Shown here one piece after another: positions 25,561-36,800 of a DNA stretch of 64,000 bases. Position 1 is the first letter of the stretch, and each line of letters begins with the position of its first letter. The translations under genes were made by a program, and so were the position numbers. The notes under the pieces are model-generated. The model was not told the DNA's origin. It saw only the letters and a program-made list of their open reading frames with translations, and did not search any database. The DNA lies in NCBI GenBank assembly GCA_002914805.1, contig JXTB01000093.1, positions 24,249-88,248 of the forward strand, read 5' to 3'. This DNA is from Parasponia andersonii (Eukaryota > Streptophyta > Magnoliopsida > Rosales > Cannabaceae).

Positions 25561-28500
25561 ATGGCTTCCGATGAAACCTCTGCAACTTCTCATACTACTA
25601 TTCAAAATACCCAAGACCCAACTAATCCTCTTGTTACCATCAACATTACAAACATCACAAAATTGACCACCAGTAGCTACATCACGTGGAGCCTCCAAAT
25701 CAGAAGTCTATTAGAAGGATATGATCTTTATGGCTTTCTCGATAGTTCTCATCCCAGTCCCACACCAACCATCACCGTTAGTGGTAAGTCGGCTCCAAAT
25801 CTAGCCTACATAACATGGAAGCGTCAGGATCGTCTTATCTTTAGTGCACTCCTTGGTGTAGTCTCTCTACCCATCCAACCTCTTCTTGCCCGTAGCACCA
25901 CCTCTCAGGAGGCTTGGGCCACCTTGGCTAATACTTATGCCAAACCATCCAGTAGTCATATCAAACAGATCAAAGACCAATTGAAGAATTGTGTCAAGGG
26001 TTCTAAGACGATTTCTGAATATATGCAATTTATTAAGAATAGGGCTGATGAACTTGCTCTTCTTGGAAAACCCGTTGATGAAGAAGATCTCATTGATAAA
26101 ATTCTTGATGGCCTTGGTGAAAAATACAAAGGAATTGTTGATGCGGTTAATGCTCGTGAAATGCCAATCTCCTTCGATGAAATTCATGAAAAACTAATCA
26201 ACAAGGAGGCGTCTCTCCAACAATCACCTGCACCACCATCATTCTTCCCGGCTACCGCAAATCCTGTCAATCAGCGTTCCAATCAACCTTGGCGTCCTTC
26301 CACAACCGCTTTTCACCATCAAGGACAACAATCAAATGCTCCGCATAATGCTCGTCCTACACCACGTCCATATCTTGGGTATTGCCAAGGATGTGGTGCT
26401 CAAGGACACACTTTCAAACTATGCTCTCTTTATCGACTTGTCAATACTCAATCCTCATTTGCTTCATCGGCAACACGCCCACAGACTCCACGTCATGCTT
26501 CTCCATGGCAACCACGTGCACATTTTGCATCTCTTGAGACCACTGACACCCCCATATGGCTGCTTGATAGTGGGGCATCGCACCATATCACTATGGATTT
26601 GAATAATCTTTCACTTCACACTCCCTATGCAGGGTCTGATGATGTTATGATCGGCGACGGCTCGGGTCTTCATATTACCCACACTGGTTCCACCACCCTT
26701 CCTACCCCTACTCGCACCTTTAATTTACATAATATCCTTTGCGTACCTAACATGAAAAAGAACCTTATTTCTATCTATCAATTTTGCAATACAAATCATA
26801 TTTCTATTGAATTCTTACCCACTGTCTTTCATGTTAAGGATCTAAGCACGGGGGCAATCCTTTTGACGGGAAACACTAAAGATAGCGTCTATGAGTAGCT
26901 AACCTCCTCTCCAACATTGTCTTCTCCACTCATTGTCTTTTCCAGCGTCAAGACCACTTCCTCTGAATGGCACTCTAGATTAGGCCATCCATCATCACCC
27001 ATTCTTCGACATATTATGTCAACATTCTCTTTGCCATATTCTATGTCACAAAACTCTCCTTGTAATGCATGTTTAAGTAATAAAAGTCACAAGCTCCCTT
27101 TTTCTACATCTACAATTATTTCATCTCACCCCTTACAAATCATATTTTCAGATGTTTGGACCTCTCCCGTTTATTCTGTGGATGACTTCAAGTATTATGT
27201 TATTTTTGTTGATCACTTTACACGTTATGTCTGCTATTACCCATTAAAGAAGAAATCTCATGTATGTGATGTCTTTATTCGTTTCAAAGCACTAGTAGAA
27301 ATTCAATTCAAACACTCCATTGTCACTCTTTACTCTGACAATGGTGGGGAATATCAAGCATTAGATCAATTCCTATCCCTTCATAGAATTTCTCATCTCA
27401 CCTCTCCCCCACATACACCTGAACACAATGGTCTCTCCGAATGCCGCCATCGACATATTGTTGAAACTGGCCTTTCTCTACTCACTCACGCCTCACTTCC
27501 ACTCACATACTGGAATTATGCCTTTGCAACCGCTGTGTATCTCATTAATCGCATGCCCACACCCACACTCTCCCTTTTCTCTCCTTATGAGTCCCTTTTC
27601 CGTTCTCCACCAAACTACACAAAACTCCGTATCTTTGGTTGCTTATGCTATCCATGGCTTCGTCCCTATTCTAGTCATAAACTTGAGTCTCGATCCATCC
27701 CTTGTGCGTTTGTTGGGTACTCCCTCACCCAAAGTGCCTATCTTTGTCTTGATCCTTCCACTTCCAAACTCTACACATCCCGTCATGTCAAATTTGTAGA
27801 ATTTGTCTTTCCATTTAAATCCATTCAAAATCATCTTAGTCGTCCAACTCCACAAATACTCCTAAATTGGTTTCCGTCAGCATCCTTTCTTCCCACTAAG
27901 GTTGTGCCACTCAACACAACCTCCACTGCCTCGCCCCTAAACTCGGATCCTTCTCACACCCAATCTCTGGTCGACCACCGCACATCCTCCAAAACTACAC
28001 TTCCTCTTAGCCAAACTTCAATAGACCAAGCCACACCATCTGATTGCCCACAACATTCCGACAACACAAACATTAACCCACCCAATCTAAACCCAACCAC
28101 TAACACCCATACCATGACCACTCGTGCTAAAAACAACATCCATAAACCCATCCAAAAACTTAATCTTACCACTACTATCACCTTGAACCTTCTCCTTGAG
28201 CCGCACACATTGACCCAAGCCCTCAAAGATCCTACATGGCATCAGGCCATGTCTGAAGAGTACGATGCTCTTGTGCGAAATGGAACCTGGGAACTTGTTC
28301 CCCCTGATTCCANACATGTTATGTCTGGTATTCTCCATTAAAGAAGAAATCTCATGTATGTGATGTCTTTATTCGTTTCAAAGCACTAGTAGAAAATCAA
28401 TTCAAACACTCCATTGTCACTCTTTACTCTGACAATGGTGGGGAATATCAAGCATTAGATCAATTCCTATCCCTTCATGGAATTTCTCATCTCACCTCTC

Positions 28501-30819
28501 CCCCACATACACCTGAACACAATGGTCTCTCTGAATGCCGCCATCGACATATTGTTGAAATTGGCCTTTCTCTACTCACTCACACCTCACTTCCGCTCAC
28601 ATACTGGAATTATGCCTTTGCAACCGCTGTGTATCTCATTAATCGCATGCCCACACCCACACTCTCCCTTTTCTCTCCTTATGAGTCCCTTTTCCGTTCT
28701 CCACCAAACTACACAAAACTCCGTATCTTTGGTAGCTTATGCTATCCATGGCTTCGTCCCTATTCTAGTCATAAACTTGAGTCTCGATCCATCCCTTGTG
28801 TGTTTGTTGGGTACTCCCTCACCCAAAGTGCCTATCTTTGTCTTGATTTTTCCACTTCCAAACTCTACACATCCCGTCATATCAAATTTGTGGAATCTGT
28901 CTTTCCATTTAAATCTATTCAAAATCATCTTAGTCGTCCAAGTCCACAAATACTCCCAAATTGGTTTTCGTCAGCATCCTTTCTTCCCACTAAGGTTGCG
29001 CCACTCAACACAACCTCCACTGCCTCGCCCCTAAACTCAGATCCCTCTCACACCCAATCTTTGGTCGACCACCGCACATCCTCCAAAACTATACTTCCTC
29101 TTAGCCAAACTTCAATAGACCAAGCCACACCATCTGATTGCCCACAACATTCCAACAACACAAACATTATCCCACCCAATCTAAACCCAACCACTAACAC
29201 CCATACCATGACCACTCGTGCTAAAAACAATATCCATAAACCCATCCAAAAACTTAATCTTACCGCTACTATCACCTTGAACCTTCTCCTTGAGCCGCAC
29301 ACATTGACCCAAGCCCTCAAAGATCCTACATGGCGTCAGGCCATGTCTGAAGAGTACGATGCTCTTGTGCGAAATGGAACCTAGGAACTTGTTCCCCCTG
29401 ATTCCACGCAAAATCTTGTCAGTTGTAAATGGATTTATCGAATTAAATGTTTACCTGATGGCTCTGTTGACAAGTACAAAGCGCGACTCATTGCTAAAGG
29501 GTTCCATCAACATCCTGGTGTTGATTACTATGACACATTCAGTCCAGTTGTTAAACCTACCATTGTTCGCTTGGTTCTTAGTCTTGCTGTTAGTCAAGGG
29601 TGGTCTCTTCGTCAACTAGATGTCAACAATGCCTTTCTACAAGGTCATCTCACTGAAGATGTTTTCATGGCCCAACCACCAGGTTTTCTTGACCGCAATA
29701 ATCCCACACATGTCTGTAAATTATGCAAGGCTATATATGGTCTCAAACAAGCACCATAGGCCTGGTACCATGAGCTAAGACAATTTCTTATAGCCTCTGG
29801 GTTTACAAACTCTCATGCGGACACATCACTCTTTGTACTCAGCACCAACGGTACTTTAGTCTATCTCCTTGTGTATGTTGATGACATAATTATTACAAGA
29901 TGTAATGCCACTACAGTTCAACAGTTTATTGCTCTTCTCAGCAAAAGATTCTCCATCAAAGATCTTGGTGATTTAACTTACTTTCTTGGTATTGAATTTG
30001 TCACTACTTCCACTGGTTTACTTCTCTCTCAGTGAAAATACATCACAGACCTTCTCGCTCGTACAAATATGACAGGAGCCAAATCTGTCACCANCCACTG
30101 AGCCAACACTTACAGTTCTTTCTGGCACTGTTTTGTCAGATCCTTCTGAATATAGAACAGTTGTTGGAAGTCTCCAATACTTATGCCTCACTCGCCCTGA
30201 TATTGCATATGCTGTTAATAAATTGTCTCAGTTTATGCATCGACCTACTACTGATCATTGGAATGCTGTCAAGCGCTTGCTTCGCTATCTTTCTGGTACA
30301 ATTGATCATGGTCTTGCCTTGTACCGTGACACATCTCTATCTTTTCATGCCTTCTCTGATGCTGACTGGGCCGGTAATAAAGATGACTACACCTCCACCA
30401 GTGCTTATATTGTTTACCTCGGTCGCAATCCCATATCTTGGTCCTCTAAGAAACAACGTACGGTTGTCCGCTCCTCCACTGAAGCTGAATATCGTATTGT
30501 TGCTTCTACAGCTGCTGAGCTACGTTGGATTTGTTCTCTTCTAACTGAGCTTGGCATTTGTCTTCCTGTCGCTCCAGTTATCTATCGTGACAACATTGGT
30601 GCAACCCATCTTTGTTCCAATCCTGTCTTCCATTTAAGAATGAAGCATGTTGCAATTGATTATCATTTTATTCGGGATCAAGTACAAAGTGGAGCTTTAC
30701 GTGTCACCCATGTATCCTCAGAAGATCAACTAGCTGATGTCTTAACCAAGCCTCTTCCACGCACTCGCTTCCAACTTTTAACGATCAAGGTTGGACTCTC
30801 TGACCGAGCTCCATCTTGA
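25561..30819 (+). pseudogene. Copia gag-pol polyprotein, disrupted
   Basis: The frame starts MASDETSATSH and holds gag with a CCHC knuckle (residues 275-288, CQGCGAQGHTFKLC), protease (D336 in LLDSGASHH), GAG-pre-integrase (WHSRLGHPS), the integrase core (FSDVWTSP, YSDNGGEY, PEHNGLSE), reverse transcriptase ([15 protein letters not shown] at 29874-29885) and RNase H (FSDADWAG, SSTEAEYR), ending at a TGA at 30817-30819. Four stops interrupt it: TAG 26896-26898, TAG 29382-29384, TAG 29757-29759 and TGA 30033-30035. A 1094-bp tandem duplication shifts the frame between integrase and reverse transcriptase, and the N at 30094 shifts it before RNase H. With one duplicated unit and that N discounted, all domains fall in a single frame of about 1390 codons. 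Confidence 0.93.
27220..29407 (+). repeat. 1094-bp tandem direct repeat inside copia pol, joint at an N
   Basis: Unit 1 (27220-28313) and unit 2 (28314-29407) align at a constant offset of 1094 without net indels, with a few percent substitutions. Base 28313, the last of unit 1, is N. Each unit covers the integrase core to the start of reverse transcriptase. Unit 2 has a TGG to TAG change at 29382-29384 that unit 1 lacks. Confidence 0.93.
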
Positions 30820-30826
30820 GGGGGCA
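30818..30826 (+). other. Polypurine tract of the copia element
   Basis: GAGGGGGCA lies between the gag-pol stop and the right LTR, in the position of the plus-strand primer. The TGA stop overlaps its first bases. Confidence 0.85.
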
Positions 30827-31091
30827 TATTAGAAGAATTAATTTATTACTTATATATTTATGTAATTATCTCATTAGTTTGCTATTTATGTTTTGTATAT
30901 ATCTGTATTGACAACAAATCCCATAGATTAGATAATTAGCTAAATTTTAAAATATTTGATTTACTATTAATTGAGATTTGGTCAACAGTCTAATCTCTTA
31001 TACGTGTATATATACCTTACTTTCTCTTGTACGTGTATATATACCTTACCTTTATTCAATAAAAAGTGAGTCATTATTTCTAACTTCTATA
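30827..31091 (+). repeat. Right LTR of the copia element (265 bp)
   Basis: It begins TATTAGAAG and ends TTCTATA. It carries a 29-bp tandem duplication around 30994-31051 (a CTTATACGTGTATATATACC unit repeated with small changes) that is absent from the left LTR and accounts for the length difference. Confidence 0.93.
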
Positions 31092-31096
31092 ATGAC

Positions 31097-32746
31097 ATCT
31101 TGTAAGACGACATCATCCGCTGAGACGACAACTAATATCACAAAAAAAAAAAAACAAATGATTTTAAAACGGACTTCAGATGGGCAATCCTTGGGAAGCG
31201 ACCACATAAGTGGAGAAACTACGTATATTTTAAGAAACGGCAACGCTGCGGGAAAACGATGCATTTTCATGAAAACGACGACTTCTTTGAAACAACAGTG
31301 CCACAACGATGATGTATAAAACGACAATTATAAGAGAAAGCGGCAAACTATGAACGTTACGAAAACGATGATCAATTCTGAAAACATAATTGAAAAAAAA
31401 AAAAAAGAAACTTATAGCGAAACGACAATCAAGTACTCAATTTAGAAATAAATAATAAATACCTGGAATTCCTTACAACTAGCTAAGACTTGGAAACCCA
31501 CTCGTGCCATTCAGGTTCTCTGTCTAAGGTTTTTGTCTAATTCTCTGCCTAACCAATAAGAAAAGGACACCTCATTAAATTCATCTCATATATGTAACGG
31601 AAAAAAACAGCACAAGCACCGTTTACCTAAAAAGGAAGAAAAAAAGTCTGTTAGTGTCTCTTTAACTCCTCTCTGAACCAAAAAAATAAGTCAAAACTCA
31701 TGAGTACTACGTCGGTGCTCCCATCTGCTTCTTATACTCCTTAGTCTCCAAATTCTCACTCTACATTGATTCGGGTACTGTGAATAATTATTACGTGTTC
31801 GATTTAAATAACCTAAAATTGCTATAATTTTTTCAAGAAAAAAAAAAAATGTTGATTTGGGTCAAATTGAAACTATATAAAATTTGGTACTCTAATTGCC
31901 TGCCTGATGCTCGTCGCCGAAAAAAATGGTGGTCATAGCAAACTCGAGCATCACTCATTTCAAATCAACATCATCTAAATGTATCTTTTTCTTTTAATCG
32001 ATCTGATTTTGGGTTTGGCATTTAGGCGTTTCATCAATTTCTTCATCCATATAAGGCTACGACATAATTAAAACCAATGCTCTTTTTATTTTATTTTTAT
32101 TTTCTCTTTTAAAGCTTGTATTTATATTTGGAACCGGGTGAATTATTAACATGTAAGAATGGATGGGGATGTAGAACCAGAGGACAAAGAAGGTGGATAT
32201 GCTTTTTTCGTTTATTTATTTATTATTTTTAAGAACTAAATAGAATTTCTTCTCGCCAAAAAAAAATTTTAATGAGGTGTCTTTTACTTATTGGTAGGAC
32301 AGAGAATCAGACAGAGAAATTGGAGAGGAGATCCCGTTCCCATTCAGCGGCCCCTTACTGACTCAGCAGGATTTTAGGGTTTATTTGTTTTTTAAACTAA
32401 ATTTTAGTTCAAAGTAAGTTGAAAATTCAATAGATCTCCCCAAATTAAATTGCAGTATTGAACTTACATTTTTTTTTTTTCCCTTTATTTTCCTTTTCTC
32501 TTTTAAGAAAAATGGAAAACGATGATAATTTACAAACATTAAAAAGAAATAAATAACTCATTAAGAAAGATATATACCATGACTCGTAGCAAAATTGGAG
32601 AACAAAACTCCAAAACCTTTTTGACAAAATTGTAATAATTTAAGATCATTCCTTTTTGTTTACACAAAAAGAAGCAGCTATGAAGGAGGTTGAGATATAT
32701 CATTTCAATATCTGCATCAAATCTTAATACTCCATGGGTGTGTTCT
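31097..32746. other. Intergenic DNA between the copia element and MSH3
   Basis: No gene is supported. An inverted-repeat element fills about 31515-32315 and is listed separately. The final 400 bases before 32747 include the probable MSH3 3' UTR. The segment 31100-31400 is unusually rich in ACGA/CGAC words but encodes nothing recognisable. Confidence 0.5.
31515..32315. mobile_element. MITE-like element with about 50-bp inverted ends
   Basis: The left arm TTCTCTGCCTAACCAATAAG followed by GACACCTCATTAAA (about 31538-31578) matches the reverse complement of the right arm (about 32265-32310), which reads TTCTCTGTCCTACCAATAAG followed by GACACCTCATTAAAA. Outside this, both arms have a further TCTCTGTCT word. 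The interior is non-coding. The target duplication was not identified, so the limits are approximate. Confidence 0.6.
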
Positions 32747-33790
32747 TTATGGTGCATGTAGACGTGCTATTTTACTCTTAGGAGCATCATTTTCTGGGCT
32801 GCTTATCAACTCCTCTGCAATGTCTCTAGCCTGCTTCAAATATTGGAAGCTCTTTACATGATCTTCTGTTGATAGTACAGCTTCCAAGTTCAAGAAGAAT
32901 TCCTTGTAAGCACCAAGGCTGTCGCTAGAATCCATTTCCAGGTTCTTCTCTTTCTCCTCTCTCTGACACATTGATGATGAATCTAACTGCATTTTTCCAG
33001 ACTTACTTCTTGTTCTGTTGCTTACCACCATTTCCAACTTTGCAGCCATGGTAGAAGCTCGACTGATGCACGAAGAAGGTAGCTGCAACATATTGTGCTC
33101 AACTAGCTTAAACGACAGCGAAAAGCAAAATACCATAATACCTTAAACCAACTACGAAAATATACGTCAGTCGAACACTCAAGGAGAGAAATACCTGTGC
33201 AAGCTCAGCAACCTTAAACCCAAAACTCTTATCTGAAACACCAGGCACAAGCTTATATAGGTAGGTGACATCATGATCAGATTCAGAGTTCATTGAATCC
33301 TCAATTTTACGTGAAGCAAGATATGAGACATGGTATGCCCCGACAGAACCAGGGAATTTGGTTATGATATCAGCGATTTTAGGATAATGAGTGACAAAGA
33401 GGACCATGCATCTTTTGTGCTCCAGAAGATGATGCAATGTAGCATAAGCAATGGCCACGCCGTCATGTGTGCTCGTGCCTCTTCCAAGCTCGTCAATGAT
33501 AACCAGAGAGCGTGCTGTGCAATTCTGGAGTATATGTGAAGCCTCACTCAGTTCTTCCAGAAAGGTGCTTCTCCCTTGTTGGATACTATCAGAAGCACCC
33601 ATTCGGGTGTAGACACCATCAAGGACATGCAGCTTTGCTGATGACGCTGGTACAAAGGAACCAACCTAAGGAATCAGAGCACAATTTATAAAGCAGTAGC
33701 TGTAAGAGAATTATCCTTACTCTATAGCTGAAGAAGGCAGTTCAAACAAGATCATCCACTTCAGAAACACAATGAAGATATTTAAATGAA

Positions 33791-33827
<37 letters not shown>

Positions 33828-36800
33828 TATCATAAGCACTATCCCCGTTTATTTTGCAATCTAAATTTCATTAAATGACTAGGATGCCAGGCAAGATTTC
33901 GTAGAGAATCATGAAACAATTTTGACCAATGATCTTGAGATAGCCAGTAACATTAAAAAAAAAAAAATACATTATGTTGTATGTATATACATATCAATCA
34001 AGCAAGAACAGTATGTACACAACATATTTCTGATTTTACCTGGGCCATAATAGCAATGAGAGCAACTTGGCGAATGTAGCAACTCTTTCCACCCATGTTA
34101 GGTCCCGTAACAATTTGACAATACTCTCCGTCTGTATGTAAGTCAGTGTTGTTTGGGACAAAATTGTCTTGTAATATGCTCTCCAGAACCTGGAAAGAAG
34201 TTCAAGGCATTGAAGAGGAGCACATAACACATGGAAAAACAGCCATTTCTTATTTAAGAAATAGCTCTAAACCATTTACTTAGCCAGTTAATTGACCTCT
34301 ATATAGCTGTTAACTGTTATAATCGTTTTAACTCAATTATACGACATATAAGTGTGTCAAATATCTAAGCCAAAATCAGTAAGACAGTGACAATGCCAAA
34401 TTATTGGCCTAAGTAACACCCAACAATCATTTTTGGTTCACTAATTTACAATCAACAATGATAGCTGAATAGAACCAAGTAGCAAAATTTGCTAAAACAA
34501 AACTACCGAAAGCCCAAAGACATAAGCAAACTTCTCATAGATGAGATGAATTAAGCTTCGGGTACCAAAAACAAAGACATAGTTGAGCATAGCTAATCCT
34601 AAATAGCATAAAGCCATACCGGATGGTGACCAGCAGAGATATGGATCTGAACAGGTTCATCATCATATACAAACACAGGACGAACATAGTTCTGCAATAA
34701 ATGAGATGGTAGAATTATATAACCTCGTAACATATGAGGAAGTTGCATACAATTGAATAAACAAAACTCTCAAGTAATATACCTTGTTTCTTGAAAGAAT
34801 GGCAAGAGAATGCAGACAATCTAACGTGGCCAGTGCTTGAACAGCAGCTTGGAATTCAGAATAATAGTTACTGAATTCCCCTAGAAAGCTATTCCAAGCA
34901 GATTGACTGGCAATTTTAAGCTCCTCATTTGCTAGTGACAGCTCGTCTAAAGCACCCAACACTTCAGGTGGGTGATACCGGATTGTTTTTTTGGTACTGT
35001 TAACTTTCACCCAATTAAACGGTACCTTTACATCAATGGACAACTGCAACCAATTCAACCATGTCAAACAATAAAGCGCATTTAACCTCACAGCTATCAG
35101 TGAATGTGCATTTAAATTGCAATTGAAAAGCTGGCTGTATAATATAAAATCAACCGCAAGTACAATATCTCTCTTCTAATTTTCTTTTATATTCCAATTA
35201 TATGCTAAATGCAGTTTGTTAAAGTAACTCATCTACTAGACACGGCATGAGAAAAAACTCACCAAATTCAGACAAGCCAACATATATCATGTCAAATAAA
35301 AATAAAATAATAAATTCATAACCACAAACCTTGGGTGGGAAAGAGTCAAATATTGGATAGCATGTTAGCACGTAATTAATAGATTTAAATCACACACACG
35401 CAGACAAATTTGCATTGTGAACTTTTGAGGACCATATATATTCTATTGATCATGACTACCTCTATCAAATGTGTCGTTCCAGACACACTAATGAATTCCA
35501 GCTTGTTCATTCTAAGCTGCTTGCGATACAAAGTAATCAGAGAATCCAATTTCTCGTTTGCCAGTTGAACCTCTTTTCGGGCTCTAGCAACCTACAAAAT
35601 TGAATAGTGGCATGTTAGATCGGGAAAGAAGAAAAAGCCAGCAAGTGCTTCTGAAAAATACGTAAAAAATAATGAAACTTGTGTACAAACCTCAAGAAAC
35701 TGGCCGCCGGAGATTATTAAACTTTCTAGATCCTGTTGGTCAGCTGCATCTTTGTTTAGGGAAGACAAGAATTTTGCAGCATTTCCGATTACAGTGGGTG
35801 ATGATGCAGTCAGTATCAACTTCTTCAATAGCTCAGAGCGCACACTCGTTGCTCTGAGATTTCCCTCACTTTCTTCGTCTTCTTCACCATGAAGTAGCTG
35901 AAGTTGTTTTCCAGCGTGTAAAATAGCTTGAATAACTGCAATAAACTGTACCATTCATCATTCAGAAACTGCAACTAGTTAATTCCCTTGACACCAATAT
36001 TCCATTAAGTGCAGTTAACAGCCATCTGCACACAATAGTAGGCAAGAGGAGGCTTTTGCTACCTCAGTTGGGGTTGCAGTCTGATGGAAAATTCTTGTTA
36101 TTCCCCGTTGAATATCAGGCGCCCTTCCTAAACTTGTCAAAACCGAAGAGAGAACATGATTGAATTCTGGTTTTACAATCTGTATATCTTCTGCATCTAG
36201 ATTTTTAATATCATGAGAAGTATGAGGAGAACCCATGGATTCTCCAATCTCAGAAACAGCATCAAGGCGAGCAGTTATCATATTTCTGTCACATATAGGG
36301 TGAGTTACCTGTATCATTCATTGTACTATCAAATAGATGAACAAAAAAAACTAAAATAACATGCGAGATAATCATAACAACATGCAAGCCTTACCCAGTG
36401 CCTAAGAAGCCTTGAACCAAATATAGTAAGAGTGTTATTCATGGACTGCAGCAAGGAGCCAGACTCAGAACCGTCACTGTTGTTCCGCAAAACCTAAATA
36501 GGAAATGGAGACAAAGAATGAAAGTAAGGTATAAGATGGAATCTTGAATGTATACATAATTAAAAGTCAGTCCAGTGCATACAGAAATTTTGATTAAAGA
36601 AGATACAATATAATATAATAAGTCCACTCCAATTATTTAAGACCAAGGTACAAATTTTAAGTAACATGCATTGTGCTTTGAAACAATTACAACTACCCAT
36701 GAACAGAACATCAAAATGGGTTAATTTCTGCTGCAGTTGGAAAAAATGACGAGTAAAAACATAATTAGCAATTCACAGTTCAAAAAAATCAACCAATCTT

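Larger units (their letters stand above)
25215..31091 (+). mobile_element. Ty1/copia LTR retrotransposon (Ale/Retrofit-like), inactive
   Basis: The element has LTRs at 25215-25450 and 30827-31091, a 5-bp target duplication ATGAC (25210-25214, 31092-31096), a primer-binding site TGGTATCAGAGC directly after the left LTR (complementary to the 3' end of initiator methionine tRNA), and a polypurine tract before the right LTR. Protease, integrase, reverse transcriptase and RNase H occur in copia order. As assembled it is 5877 bp; removing one unit of the internal 1094-bp duplication and the N at 30094 gives about 4.8 kb, a normal size for the small Ale/Retrofit lineage. The lineage call is an inference from size, short LTRs and gag type. 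It lies in the same orientation as SEND1. Confidence 0.95.

Noticed and set aside
27428-29411. Many 60-185-codon ORFs in other frames of the copia pol repeat
   Set aside because: They are shadow frames of integrase and its duplicated copy.
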